Origin: Streptomyces coelicoflavus
Lineage (GTDB): Bacteria > Actinomycetota > Actinomycetes > Streptomycetales > Streptomycetaceae
Assembly: GCF_003112555.1 (NCBI RefSeq)
Contig: NZ_BEWB01000003.1
Coordinates: forward strand, 558,001-622,000
Direction of reading: 5' to 3'
Length of the DNA: 64,000 nt
Shown here in pieces: positions 9,219 to 17,453 of the stretch. The notes under the pieces are model-generated. The model did not search any database. It saw only the letters and a list, made by a program, of their open reading frames with translations, and was not told the DNA's origin. The position numbers were made by a program, and so were the translations under genes. Within the stretch, counting starts at the first letter, position 1. Each line of letters opens with the position of its first letter.

Positions 9219-10514
9219 ATGGCCGCCACCCGCAGGATGGCCTCCCACAGGATGGCCGCGCGCGCCGTGGTCGCCGCGGTCTGCGCCGCGTCGCTCGCCG
9301 GTTGCGCGATCGACAACGGCAGCGGTTCCGGGGAAGGACCGCAAGGCTCGGAGAAGGAGAAGGGGAAAGCGGCGCCGGCGCCGAAGAACGCGGTCCGGCT
9401 GATCGGTGACGGTTCCACCGCGTACACCGGGGCCCAGCCGCACCTGCCCCGGCCCGAACGGCTCAAGCCCGGCCAGAAGCCCCCGCAGTTCGTGGTGTTC
9501 TCGTGGGACGGCGCGGGTGAGGACAGCCAGAAGCTGTTCTCCCACTTCCGCGAAGTGGCCAAGGACAACAACGCCACGATGACGTTCTTCCTGAGCGGCG
9601 TGTACATGCTGCCGACCGAGAAGCGGGACCTGTACAACCCGCCCCAGCACTCTCCGGGCCGCTCCGACATCGGCTTCAACGACGAGCAGGGCATCGCCGA
9701 CACCGTCAAGCAGCTGCGGCTGGCGTGGCAGGAGGGCAACGAGATCGGCACCCACTTCAACGGTCACTTCTGTGGTGCGAACGGCGGGGTCGGCGAGTGG
9801 TCCGTCGAGGAGTGGAAGGAGGAGATCAAGCAGGCCAAGCAGTTCGTGAAGACCTGGAAGACCAACACCGGCATGAAGAACGCGGCGCCCCTGCCCTTCG
9901 ACTACGACAAGGAGCTGATCGGCGCCCGCACCCCGTGCCTCGAGGGCCAGAAGAACTTCGTGAAGGCCGCGAGCCAGATGGGCTTCCGCTACGACAGCAG
10001 CGGGGTGAACAACCAGGTCTGGCCGGCGAAGAAGGAGGGCCTGTGGGACCTGTCGATGCAGCTCGTGCCGTTCCCCGGCCACTCCTACGAGCAGCTCACC
10101 ATGGACTACAACTACATGGTCAACCAGTCGGGCAGCGCCACCCAGGGTGACCCCGCCAAGCGCGAGTTCTGGGGCGACCAGATGCGTGACAGCCTGCTCA
10201 AGGGCTTCGAGCGGGCCTACGACGGGAACCGTGCGCCCCTGATCATCGGCAACCACTTCGAGTCCTGGAACGGCGGCACCTACATGCGCGCCGTCGAGGA
10301 GGTCGTCGAGACCGTGTGCAACAAGGAGGAGGTGCGCTGCGTCTCCTTCCGCCAACTCGCGGACTGGCTGGACGCCCAGGACCCGAAGGTCCTGAAGAAG
10401 CTGCGCACCCTCGGCGTCGGGGAGGCCCCCGAGAAGGGATGGGCGTCCTTCCTGTCGGCGGCGCCCGCACCGGCGCCGAAGGGGGTGCCCGGGGCGCCGG
10501 CCGCCAAGCCGTAG
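9219..10514 (+). CDS. Polysaccharide deacetylase-like lipoprotein
   Basis: This 431-residue exported protein starts with a basic n-region, a short hydrophobic core and the lipobox LAGC (Cys near residue 29), followed by a Gly/Ser/Glu/Lys-rich tether. The mature part resembles the NodB/polysaccharide deacetylase barrel. FSWDGAGED near residue 95 supplies the Asp motif, GTHFNGHFCG near residue 185 the paired metal-binding His residues, and GARTP near residue 235 a third motif. Such enzymes remove acetyl groups from cell-wall or extracellular glycans. The motifs differ from the classical chitin deacetylase set, so activity and substrate are uncertain. The C-terminus is an Ala/Pro-rich tail. Several in-frame ATGs lie close together; I used the first, behind a GAAGGTGGGCGGAC region. 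It converges with the ATPase gene 32 bp downstream. Confidence 0.85.
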   Translation: MAATRRMASHRMAARAVVAAVCAASLAGCAIDNGSGSGEGPQGSEKEKGKAAPAPKNAVRLIGDGSTAYTGAQPHLPRPERLKPGQKPPQFVVFSWDGAGEDSQKLFSHFREVAKDNNATMTFFLSGVYMLPTEKRDLYNPPQHSPGRSDIGFNDEQGIADTVKQLRLAWQEGNEIGTHFNGHFCGANGGVGEWSVEEWKEEIKQAKQFVKTWKTNTGMKNAAPLPFDYDKELIGARTPCLEGQKNFVKAASQMGFRYDSSGVNNQVWPAKKEGLWDLSMQLVPFPGHSYEQLTMDYNYMVNQSGSATQGDPAKREFWGDQMRDSLLKGFERAYDGNRAPLIIGNHFESWNGGTYMRAVEEVVETVCNKEEVRCVSFRQLADWLDAQDPKVLKKLRTLGVGEAPEKGWASFLSAAPAPAPKGVPGAPAAKP

Positions 10515-10546
10515 CGCCGCCCGCCCCGACGGGGACGCGTGGAGGG

Positions 10547-11527
10547 TCACGCGGGGGCGGTGACCTCCTCGCCGAGCACGAAACCGGGGTCGACCTGCGC
10601 AGCCAGGTCGGCACCGGTTCGCTCGTTGCCCCAACTGTGCGCGTTCTTCAGGTGGAAGTGGACCATCTGCCGCGTGTACCGCGCCCAGTCCCGCAGCTCG
10701 TACGTCGCGTCGACGGCCGTGTGCAGCGTGCGCAGCGCCCGGCCGTTGACCTCCTCCAGGAGCTCGAACCGGGGCGGCCGGCCCTTCTCCATGGCGCGCA
10801 CCCAGTCCGAGTGCCCGACGGTGACCAACAGGTCGTCCCCGACCTGGTCGCGCAGGAAGTCGAGGTCGTCCTGGCCCTGCACCTTGTTGCCGACGACCTT
10901 CAGGGTGACGCCGAAGTCGCGGGCGTACTCCTTGTACTGGCGGTAGACGGAGACCCCCTTCCGGGTCGGCTCGGCGACGAGGAACGTGACGTCGAAACGG
11001 GTGAACATGCCGGAGGCGAACGAGTCCGAGCCGGCCGTCATGTCCACCACCACGTACTCGTCACGGCCGTCGACCAGGTGGTTCAGACACAACTCCACCG
11101 CGCCCGTCTTGGAGTGGTAGCAGGCCACTCCCAGGTCGGCGTCGGTGAAGGGCCCGGTGACCATCAAACGGACGGTCCCGCCGTCGAGTTCCACCGGCCG
11201 GGCGCAGGCGTCGTAGACCGGGTTGTCCTCCCGAACGCGCAGCAGGCGCGACCCTTCGCCGGGCGGCGTCGTCTTGATCATCGTCTCGGCGGAGGCGATG
11301 CGCGGGTTGCCGCCGCGCAGATGCTCCTTGATCAGCGGAAGGTGCTCGCCGAGCGCGGGCAGTCCGGCGGCCTCCGCGTCGTCGAGGCCCAGCGCGGCCC
11401 CGAGGTGCTGGTTGATGTCCGCGTCGATCGCGACGACGGGCGCGCCGGTGGCGGCGAGATGGCGGACGAACAGGGAGGACAGGGTCGTCTTGCCGCTGCC
11501 GCCCTTCCCGACGAAAGCAATTTTCAT
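10547..11527 (-). CDS. CooC/ParA-like P-loop ATPase
   Basis: This 326-residue cytoplasmic protein begins directly with a deviant Walker A motif (KGGSGKTTLSS, residues about 8-18) and an ADINQHLG stretch typical of the MinD/CooC branch of P-loop ATPases. VVVDMTAGSDSF is the Walker B region. The family includes carbon monoxide dehydrogenase nickel-insertion factors and plasmid or septum positioning ATPases, but no metalloenzyme or partner gene lies beside it, so the role is open. The start is the ATG at 11525-11527 preceded by TTGGTGAAC. It is divergent from the Fic-like gene across 111 bp, an arrangement that may indicate shared control. Confidence 0.85.
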   Translation of the reverse strand: MKIAFVGKGGSGKTTLSSLFVRHLAATGAPVVAIDADINQHLGAALGLDDAEAAGLPALGEHLPLIKEHLRGGNPRIASAETMIKTTPPGEGSRLLRVREDNPVYDACARPVELDGGTVRLMVTGPFTDADLGVACYHSKTGAVELCLNHLVDGRDEYVVVDMTAGSDSFASGMFTRFDVTFLVAEPTRKGVSVYRQYKEYARDFGVTLKVVGNKVQGQDDLDFLRDQVGDDLLVTVGHSDWVRAMEKGRPPRFELLEEVNGRALRTLHTAVDATYELRDWARYTRQMVHFHLKNAHSWGNERTGADLAAQVDPGFVLGEEVTAPA

Positions 11528-11625
11528 GTTCACCAACGGTAGTGGCTCGATAGCTGTACGTGGCACGCGAGGCCGGGCGGGAGTGAAGAAGACCACTCAT
11601 TCGTGGGGTGCGGCGCGGGTTTGCG

Positions 11626-11641
11626 TAGGGTCTTACCCATG
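11626..11641 (+). promoter_or_regulatory. Candidate leaderless promoter -10 of the Fic-like gene
   Basis: TAGGGT (11626-11631) lies seven bases before the ATG at 11639, and no ribosome binding site separates them. Transcription starting about seven bases after the -10 would begin at or next to the start codon, giving a leaderless mRNA. The -35 is not obvious. Confidence 0.4.
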
Positions 11642-12463
11642 AGTACGACAGGCGCGAACGCCGATCCGCTCGCGGCCCTGGGCGCCCTGCCCGGGGTGGC
11701 CGAGTCAGTGGAGTCCGTACGCAAAGCCGTGGACCGCGTCTACGGCCACCGGATCATGCGGCGCCGCAGCAACGAGATCACCTCCGAGGCGGCACTGCGC
11801 GGCGCCCGGGGCTCGGCGGCGCTGTCCGGGGCGGACTGGGCGCTGGAAGAGGTGCGCCGGCGCAGCGACTTCGGCGGCGACGGCGAGGCGCGCGCGGTGG
11901 GCGCGGCGCTCCGGCTCACCGCCGAGGCGGGACAGTTGCTGTCCATCTGGCGCCAGTCGCCGCTGCGGGTGCTGGCCCGGCTGCACCTGGTGGCGGCCGC
12001 GACCAACGCCGACGAGGTGGGGCGGCCCCGCCGGCAGGGCGAGCCGGTGGACGAACCGCTCGTCGGACTTCCGCTGCCCGACGCCCAGGAGGCGCACGGC
12101 CGTCTGGACGGCCTGGCGGCGCTGGTGACCGCCGGCGGTTCCGCGCCGGCGTTGGTGACGGCCGCCGTGGTGCACGGGGAAATCCTGGCGCTGCGCCCGT
12201 TCACCTCCCACAACGGACTCGTCGCGCGCGCGGCCGAGCGCATCGTCCTGGTCGGCAGCGGCCTGGATCCGAAGTCGGTCTGCCCGGCCGAGGTCGGCCA
12301 CGCCGAACTGGGGCGCGCGGCCTATCTGGCGGCCCTCGACGGCTACGTCTCCGGAACCGCGGAAGGCATGGCCGCCTGGATCGCCCACTGCGGCAAGGCG
12401 GTCGCGCTGGGCGCCCGCGAGTCGACGGCGGTGTGCGAGGCACTCCAGCGCGGGGCGGCGTAG
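11639..12463 (+). CDS. Fic-like protein with degenerate active-site motif
   Basis: This is a 274-residue cytoplasmic protein. It is all-helical in appearance and contains a Fic-like core: residues about 180-205 read RPFTSHNGLVARAAE, aligning with the Fic motif HPFxxGNGRxxR. The catalytic His is Arg here, and the GNGR phosphate-binding loop is reduced to HNGL. Fic proteins transfer AMP or related groups to hydroxyl side chains; this one probably cannot do so by the standard mechanism. It may be a regulatory or structural relative. Related Streptomyces genes are often labelled 'oxidoreductase' for reasons I cannot support from the sequence. A 13-bp hairpin follows 50 bp after the stop. A leaderless-type promoter precedes the ATG. 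Confidence 0.75.
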   Translation: MSTTGANADPLAALGALPGVAESVESVRKAVDRVYGHRIMRRRSNEITSEAALRGARGSAALSGADWALEEVRRRSDFGGDGEARAVGAALRLTAEAGQLLSIWRQSPLRVLARLHLVAAATNADEVGRPRRQGEPVDEPLVGLPLPDAQEAHGRLDGLAALVTAGGSAPALVTAAVVHGEILALRPFTSHNGLVARAAERIVLVGSGLDPKSVCPAEVGHAELGRAAYLAALDGYVSGTAEGMAAWIAHCGKAVALGARESTAVCEALQRGAA

Positions 12464-12873
12464 CGCTCGCGGGACGGGTCCCTGGGGAGGCTCCCGGCGC
12501 GAACGGCACAGAAATGCGGCGGTACGAGTGCTCGTACCGCCGCTGGCACGACCACCGGGTTACCAAGCGTCCTCGGTATGTGCCCATCAGGTCGGGAACT
12601 TCGCCCGTCGCCTGGTGCGGCTGGCCCGTAATCGACGGGTCGACGTCGCGTGGGTGCCCAGTGTCCGTGCTCGGTCCGTGGGGCCAAATGCGTGTTTAAG
12701 GTGATCCTTTCGGATGTCCTTGGTCTCGCGGGCCGTTGAGTCCTTTGTACTCCTGGGCCCGAGTAAGCGGAAGTGCTCGTCGCACTTCTTTACCTTTGCG
12801 CTCATACACGGGTGAAAGGGTGATCCGGCAGGTGTGGCCGGGCAGCCCGAGCCGCCCAGGCCGGTGAGCCCGT
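12464..12873. other. Intergenic region between convergent Fic-like and HAD genes
   Basis: This 410-bp gap holds a strong hairpin near its left end (listed separately) and a weaker 7-bp hairpin (12770-12776 against 12782-12788) followed by TTT. No ORF in it has coding character. Confidence 0.6.
12516..12543 (+). terminator. Hairpin terminator after the Fic-like gene
   Basis: The left arm GCGGCGGTACGAG (12516-12528) pairs perfectly with 12531-12543, about 50 bp after the stop. With the nominal two-base loop, the innermost pair would open in RNA. Confidence 0.7.
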
Positions 12874-13731
12874 TCAGGCCGCCGTGGACCGGCGTCGGCT
12901 CGCGTACCAGACGAGGCCCGCGGTGGCTGCCGCGGCGCCTATCGCGGCGGCGGCGACGAGCGCGGGCCGCGGCGGCACGGACAGTCCCCCGAGCCGCTGC
13001 TTCAGCCGCACCGGACGGTGGAAATCGAGAATCGGCCACTCGCGCGCGAGCGCCTCCCGGCGCAGCGCCCGGTCCGGATTGACCGCGTGCGGGTGGCCCA
13101 CGGCCTCCAGCATCGGCAGGTCGGTCGCCGAGTCGCTGTAGGCGTAGCAGCGGGACAGGTCGTACCCCTCGGACGCGGCCAGCTCCCGGATCGCCTCCGC
13201 CTTGGTCGGGCCGTACGCGTAGTACTCCACCTCCCCGGTGAAGCAGCCGTCGTCACCCACGATCATGCGGGTCGCCACCACCCTGTCCGCGCCGAGCAGC
13301 TCACCGATCGGTTCGACGACCTCGGCGCCGGACGTGGACACGATCACGACGTCGCGGCCGGCGGTGTGGTGTTCCTCGATCAGGGAGGCCGCCTCGTCGT
13401 AGATGATCGGGTCGATGAGATCGTGCAGGGTTTCGGCGACCAGTTCCTTGACCAACTGGACGTTCCATCCGCGGCACAGTGCGGAGAGGTACTCGCGCAT
13501 CCGCTCCATCTGGTCGTGGTCGGCTCCCCCGGCGAGGAAGACGAACTGGGCATATGCGGTACGCAACACGGCCCTGCGGTTGATCAGCCCGCCTTGGTAG
13601 AACGACTTGCTGAACGTGAGCGTGCTCGACTTCGCAATGACCGTCTTGTCCAGGTCGAAGAAGGCCGCAGTGCGGGGCATCGAGTGGGCCGCGGAGTGGG
13701 CCAAGGAGTGGTTTTCCACAAGCTTGAGCAT
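12874..13731 (-). CDS. HAD-IB family phosphatase (SerB/CicA-like) with C-terminal membrane anchor
   Basis: This 285-residue protein has HAD motif I as DLDKT (Asp26 nucleophile, Asp28), motif II in VSTSG and motif III/IV around a Lys in YGPTKAEA and SDSATDLPML. This is the subclass IB layout shared with phosphoserine phosphatases. The cap insertion sits between motifs I and II. The last 30 residues are a hydrophobic helix followed by a basic YASRRRS end, so the enzyme is probably membrane-tethered. The start is the ATG at 13729-13731; an internal ATG at codon 18 is possible. The neighbour ssd with a 6C RNA between them reproduces the arrangement of Mycobacterium tuberculosis Rv3661 and Rv3660c, from memory. 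The substrate is unknown. Confidence 0.88.
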   Translation of the reverse strand: MLKLVENHSLAHSAAHSMPRTAAFFDLDKTVIAKSSTLTFSKSFYQGGLINRRAVLRTAYAQFVFLAGGADHDQMERMREYLSALCRGWNVQLVKELVAETLHDLIDPIIYDEAASLIEEHHTAGRDVVIVSTSGAEVVEPIGELLGADRVVATRMIVGDDGCFTGEVEYYAYGPTKAEAIRELAASEGYDLSRCYAYSDSATDLPMLEAVGHPHAVNPDRALRREALAREWPILDFHRPVRLKQRLGGLSVPPRPALVAAAAIGAAAATAGLVWYASRRRSTAA

Positions 13732-13769
13732 AGGCGCAGCCCATTCGGCGTAAGGTGGGGCGCGTGGGT

Positions 13770-13796
13770 TTGCCTGAGAAGGCTCTCGGGTACACC
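13770..13796 (+). promoter_or_regulatory. Candidate promoter of the 6C RNA
   Basis: TTGCCT (13770-13775) and TACACC (13791-13796) are placed about 15 bp apart and would start transcription near 13803, just before the C-loop hairpins. The match to consensus is modest. Confidence 0.35.
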
Positions 13797-13799
13797 ATG

Positions 13800-13925
13800 G
13801 AAGTCACGGATCGTTCGCGACCGTGCTAACCCGGTCCGACTCCTCCCCCCCCGAGTCGGCCGTGGAGACGACCCCCGCTCTCCCCCCCGGCGGGGGTCGT
13901 CGCATGTCCGGGTGGGTTTCTTCAC
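13800..13925 (+). ncRNA. 6C RNA (actinobacterial small RNA with C-rich hairpin loops)
   Basis: Two adjacent stem-loops carry the defining feature of the 6C family, a run of at least six cytosines in each loop. The first stem is CCGACTC (13836-13842) against GAGTCGG (13853-13859), with eight consecutive C in its loop (13845-13852). The second is GACGACCCCCGC (13867-13878) against 13890-13901, with seven C in its loop (13882-13888). The position between an ssd gene and a HAD phosphatase gene is the same as for the mycobacterial homologue (B11). The C-rich loops are proposed to pair with G-rich ribosome binding sites of target mRNAs. The exact ends are estimated; a candidate promoter precedes it and a very strong palindrome follows at 13932. 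Confidence 0.85.
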
Positions 13926-13931
13926 TCTTCC

Positions 13932-13976
13932 CATGGTCTGGGCCCCGCGCCGTCACGGCGCGGGGCCCAGACCATG
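13932..13976. terminator. Perfect 21-bp palindrome, probable bidirectional terminator
   Basis: The arm 13932-13952 is perfectly complementary to 13956-13976, with a 3-nt loop. It starts with CATGGTCTGGGCC and has a solid G/C centre. It lies just downstream of the 6C RNA and upstream of the ssd region, so it most likely stops 6C transcription. Confidence 0.65.
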
Positions 13977-14512
13977 TCGTGGGCACTTTTGGCTACGCAG
14001 CGTAGTGGACGCACTGCTCTGCGGGGGTCGTACGCGGGATGGAGCGGGGCCGGGCCCGGCTCACCGGTTCGAGTGAGTCGATATTCACAACCGTCGAGTT
14101 GTCCACAGCTTTTGACCAAGATCCACACGATTTCCGGGATCGCTGCACCGTGATTGCCATGCGTTCGGGCCGCGCCGAGTTCTCCGGCCGGATCTGTTTG
14201 CCGGGACGCGTGATGTCGGCCGCTCGTGCGGGATCGGATTCCGGTTCTTCACGCGGTCGTGAATCGCGGGGCCGCAGGGCCTCGCGCTGACCGGGGCGCG
14301 CCCCGGCAGACGCCCGGACACGCCCGGACACGCCCGGATGCGACCGGACACGACCGGACGCAGCCGGACTGATCGGACTGAGCCGGCTGGTCCGGCTGGT
14401 CCGGCTGATCGGGCTGATCGGGCTGGTCGGGCTGATCGAACACGACGAGGACCACGAGACACCGCGAACACGGGCGCGACCGCGGGAGCCGCGCCGAAGG
14501 GGGAATCGGACC
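13977..14512. other. Upstream region of the ssd/Tad cluster
   Basis: No gene is supported here. The stretch contains a CTACG-CAG-CGTAG inverted repeat (13993-14005), two DnaA-box-like sites, an A/T-rich patch around 14080-14130 where a promoter would be expected, and then a tandem-repeat tract (14303-14440) running almost up to the ssd ribosome binding site. Confidence 0.55.
14303..14440. repeat. Short tandem repeats upstream of ssd
   Basis: Two degenerate arrays lie back to back. The first has 10-bp units of the type CGGACACGCC, with variants ending GAC or AGC. The second has 9-bp units of the type CGGGCTGAT/CCGGCTGGT. They occupy the leader between the presumed promoter and the ssd start. 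Confidence 0.75.
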
Positions 14513-15742
14513 ATGACCGGAACCATCACGTACGACCCACCGCCCGCCGCCGGAGGGCGGCAGGGCGGGCCTCTGATCGTCACCGAGGACCCGGATCTCC
14601 TCGACGACCTGCTGCGCCTGTGCGCCGCTGCGGGCGCCATGCCGGAGGTGCACCACTCGCTGCCCGAGAAGCCGTCTTCGACACCTACGGCACTCCCCAC
14701 GGCGGCGACATCCTCAATGTCCCCAACGGTCTCAACGTCCTTGACTCCGTCGGCGTCCGCGTGGCCGACCGGTTGGGAGGCCGCGCCGCTGGTGCTCGTC
14801 GGGGACGACGCGGCGCGACGTGTTCGCGGAGCCGTTCGCAGACGCGGAGTGGTCCTCGTGGGTCGTGACCAGGACGACTCGGGGGTCTGGCAGCGGGCGG
14901 TCGAGATCGGCGCCGACCATGTCCTGATGCTGCCCGACGGCGAGCAGTGGCTGGTCGACCGCATCGCCGATGTCGCGGAGGGCGTCGGCCGTCCGGCCCT
15001 CACCGTCGGCGTCATCGGTGGCCGGGGCGGCGCCGGAGCGTCCACGCTGGCCTGCGCGCTCGCCGTCACCTCCGCGCGGGAGGGGCTGCGCAGTCTGCTG
15101 GTGGACGCCGATCCGATGGGCGGCGGCCTCGACGTCCTCCTCGGCGGCGAGACGGCCGACGGGCTGAGATGGCCGGCGTTCGCGGCCTCCCGCGGCCGGG
15201 TCGGCGGCGGCGCCCTGGAGGAGTCACTGCCCGAGCTGCATTCGCTGCGGGTGCTCAGTTGGGACCGGGGTGACTGTGTCGCGGTACCGCCGCAGGCCGT
15301 ACGTGCGGTGCTCGCCGCGGCCCGGCGAAGGGGCGGCACCGTCGTCGTGGACCTGCCACGCCGGATCGACGAGGGCGTCGCCGAGGTCCTCGCGCAGCTC
15401 GACGTCGGGATCCTCGTCGTCCCCGCCGAACTGCGGGCCGTCGCGGCGGCGGGACGGGTGGCGGCCGTGGTCGGCATGGTCCTGCGCGACCTCCGGGTGG
15501 CGGTACGAGGGCCGTACGCCTCCGGGCTCGACGACCGCGAGGTGGCCCGGCTGCTCGGCCTGCCCCTGGCGGGTGAGGTGCCGGTCGAGTCCGGGCTGCT
15601 GCGTGCCACGGAGAGCAGACGCCCTCCGGGTACGCCTCGCCGCGGCCCGCTGGCGCGCTTCTGCCGGGAGTTCTGGGAACGGGCGCTGGCGGAGTCGGAA
15701 GGACGGGGCGGGGGTGCCGGGGGTGCCGGGGGTGCCCCATGA
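14513..15742 (+). CDS. ssd: Septum-site-determining / TadZ-like ATPase (Ssd)
   Basis: This 409-residue protein is the first gene of the Tad cluster. The N-terminal third is a receiver-like region (DDLLRLCAAAGA, later LVLVGDD), interrupted at about residues 52-85 by a Ser/Thr/Pro-rich low-complexity insert. The remainder is a MinD/CpaE-type ATPase with a deviant P-loop GGRGGAGASTLA near residue 170 and DADPMGGGLD downstream. Ssd proteins influence septum placement in mycobacteria and Streptomyces, while TadZ/CpaE relatives place the pilus machine at the pole. A role as localisation factor for the Tad machinery fits the operon. The ATG follows GAAGGGGGAATCGGACC. The last residues are Gly/Ala repeats. 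The tadA gene begins about 65 bp downstream. Confidence 0.88.
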   Translation: MTGTITYDPPPAAGGRQGGPLIVTEDPDLLDDLLRLCAAAGAMPEVHHSLPEKPSSTPTALPTAATSSMSPTVSTSLTPSASAWPTGWEAAPLVLVGDDAARRVRGAVRRRGVVLVGRDQDDSGVWQRAVEIGADHVLMLPDGEQWLVDRIADVAEGVGRPALTVGVIGGRGGAGASTLACALAVTSAREGLRSLLVDADPMGGGLDVLLGGETADGLRWPAFAASRGRVGGGALEESLPELHSLRVLSWDRGDCVAVPPQAVRAVLAAARRRGGTVVVDLPRRIDEGVAEVLAQLDVGILVVPAELRAVAAAGRVAAVVGMVLRDLRVAVRGPYASGLDDREVARLLGLPLAGEVPVESGLLRATESRRPPGTPRRGPLARFCREFWERALAESEGRGGGAGGAGGAP

Positions 15743-15807
15743 AGGACATGGCTGGAGCAGGGCGGTGGTGAGCGGTGGCGAGCGGAGGAAGGCGGGTCGA
15801 GGTGGAC

Positions 15808-17382
15808 ATGATGGTCGCGAGGGAGCCGGGCGGGACGGCGGAGATTCCCGCGGCGGCGGCTCTGGGGAGGCGGACGGGCGGCAGCGCTCAGGAGACGCCC
15901 GAAGGGCTGACGGACCGGGTGGTGAGCGAGGGGCTGACGGTCCCGGTGGCGTCCGAGGGACCGGCGGCCGGGGCGGCGCCGGGCTGGGCCCGCCGGCAAT
16001 CCGGAGGATCGCCGGTGGGAGGGCCTGCGCGCCGCGTCCCTGGGCCGTCGGCGGGACCGGCACCCGCTGGATTTCGGGACACGGTTTCCGGACAGCCGCA
16101 GCCGCACGGGCATGGGCATGGGCGTGAGCATGAGCGAGGTTCCGCGCGGCGCTTCGCGATGGCGTCGCCGAGAGGTCCGGGCGCCGCGTCGGGGATGCTC
16201 GCCGCGCCCGGGATGCTCGACGGTGTGCGGCGCCGGCTTGCCGAGAGCGGAGCCGAGCCGACGCCCGCGCGTGTGGCGCAGGCCCTGCGGGAGCAGGGAC
16301 GGGTGCTCGGGGACGCCGAGATCCTCGGTGCCGCCGAACAGCTCAGGTCGGAACTGGTCGGCAGCGGGCCCCTCGAACCCCTGCTCGCCGACCCGTCGGT
16401 GACGGACGTACTGGTGTCCGCCCCGGACCGGGTGTGGGTGGACCGTGGAGGCGGCCTGGAGCTGGCGCCGGTCGCCTTCCCGGACGCGGGGGCCGTACGG
16501 AGACTCGCGCAGCGCCTCGCCACCGTCGCCGGGCGTCGGCTCGACGACGCCCGGCCCTGGGTGGACGCCAGGCTCCCCGACGGCACCCGGCTGCACGCGG
16601 TGCTGCCACCGGTCGCTGTCGACTGCACCTGCCTGTCGCTGCGGGTGGTTCGGCCGCGTGCCTTCACGCTCGACGAGCTGGCGGCGGCGGGCACCGTACC
16701 GCCCGGCGGCGACCGCGTGCTGCGCGCTCTGGTGCGGGCCCGGCTGTCCTTCCTGGTCAGCGGCGGGACAGGCAGCGGCAAGACGACGCTGCTCAGCGCG
16801 TTGCTCGGGCTCGTCGGACCGGACGAGCGCATCGTGCTGGCCGAGGACTCGGCGGAGCTGCGACCCGATCATCCGCACGTCGTCCGGCTGGAGACCAGAC
16901 CGGCGAACCAGGAGGGCGCGGGCCTGGTCACCCTTGAGGACCTGGTTCGGCAGGCCCTGCGCATGCGCCCGGACCTGCTGGTGGTGGGCGAGGTGCGCGG
17001 CCCCGAAGCGGCCCATCTGCTCGCCGCGTTGAACACGGGTCACAGCGGGTGCGGAACCGTGCACGCCAACGCCGCCGCCGACGTCCCGGCCCGGCTGGAG
17101 GCGCTCGGCACGGCCGCCGGCCTGGACCGTGCGGCCCTGCACAGTCAGCTCGCGGCAGCCCTCTCGGTGGTCCTCCACCTGATCCGTGACCGCGCGGGCC
17201 GACGCCGGATCGCCGAGGTGCACGTCCTGGAGCGGGACTCTTCGGGGCTGGTGCGGACGGTACCGGCACTGCGATGGGGAGCGGACGCCTTCGTGGCCGA
17301 ACGCGGCTGGCAACGGCTGCGGGAGCTGTTGCGCGGTGCAGGGCCCCAAGAGCGGTCCGTCAGGCGGGAGACGCAGCGGTGA
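15808..17382 (+). CDS. tadA: TadA/CpaF secretion ATPase
   Basis: This hexameric ATPase powers assembly of Flp-type pili or a related secretion apparatus. From the ATG at 15808 (behind GAGGTGGAC) the protein has 524 residues; a GTG at 15775 is an alternative. The first 130 residues are Gly/Pro/Ala-rich and probably disordered, an unusually long extension. The CpaF core follows: [19 protein letters not shown] near residue 190, Walker [10 protein letters not shown] near residue 320, the Asp-box region LAEDSAELR, Walker [12 protein letters not shown] near residue 392, and the His box [11 protein letters not shown]. All catalytic elements are intact. The stop TGA overlaps the GTG start of tadB, indicating coupled translation. 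Confidence 0.93.
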   Translation: MMVAREPGGTAEIPAAAALGRRTGGSAQETPEGLTDRVVSEGLTVPVASEGPAAGAAPGWARRQSGGSPVGGPARRVPGPSAGPAPAGFRDTVSGQPQPHGHGHGREHERGSARRFAMASPRGPGAASGMLAAPGMLDGVRRRLAESGAEPTPARVAQALREQGRVLGDAEILGAAEQLRSELVGSGPLEPLLADPSVTDVLVSAPDRVWVDRGGGLELAPVAFPDAGAVRRLAQRLATVAGRRLDDARPWVDARLPDGTRLHAVLPPVAVDCTCLSLRVVRPRAFTLDELAAAGTVPPGGDRVLRALVRARLSFLVSGGTGSGKTTLLSALLGLVGPDERIVLAEDSAELRPDHPHVVRLETRPANQEGAGLVTLEDLVRQALRMRPDLLVVGEVRGPEAAHLLAALNTGHSGCGTVHANAAADVPARLEALGTAAGLDRAALHSQLAAALSVVLHLIRDRAGRRRIAEVHVLERDSSGLVRTVPALRWGADAFVAERGWQRLRELLRGAGPQERSVRRETQR

Positions 17383-17453
17383 CGAGCACGACGGTGACGA
17401 GCACGACGGTGACGAGCACGACAGCCATGAGCACAACGGTGATGAGCGCGGCG
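17379..17453 (+). repeat. 15-bp in-frame tandem repeat at the tadA/tadB junction
   Basis: Five consecutive 15-bp units run from 17379 to 17453. Units 1 and 2 are identical (GTGACGAGCACGACG), unit 3 differs at one base, and units 4 and 5 are diverged. The first unit overlaps the tadA stop codon. Each unit adds five residues to TadB and, because GTG recurs, also a potential start codon. Confidence 0.9.

Larger units (their letters stand above)
13712..14127. promoter_or_regulatory. DnaA-box-like sites around the ssd promoter region
   Basis: TTTTCCACA (13712-13720, inside the start of the HAD gene), TTGTCCACA (14099-14107) and AGATCCACA (14119-14127) lie within 420 bp. TTGTCCACA is the preferred DnaA box in Streptomyces. 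A further exact copy is at 18408-18416 inside tadC. Whether DnaA binds here is inference. Confidence 0.35.

Noticed and set aside
14249..14656. DQP-repeat protein on the minus strand before ssd
   Set aside because: The repeats are simply the translation of the 9-bp tandem DNA repeat in the ssd leader. There is no ribosome binding site and no conserved domain.
14660..14770. Possible frameshift in ssd, because another frame reads a less repetitive segment (EAVFDTYGTPHGG)
   Set aside because: The main frame stays open and resumes normal Ssd sequence on both sides without a compensating shift. The Ser/Thr/Pro-rich insert is better read as a low-complexity linker.
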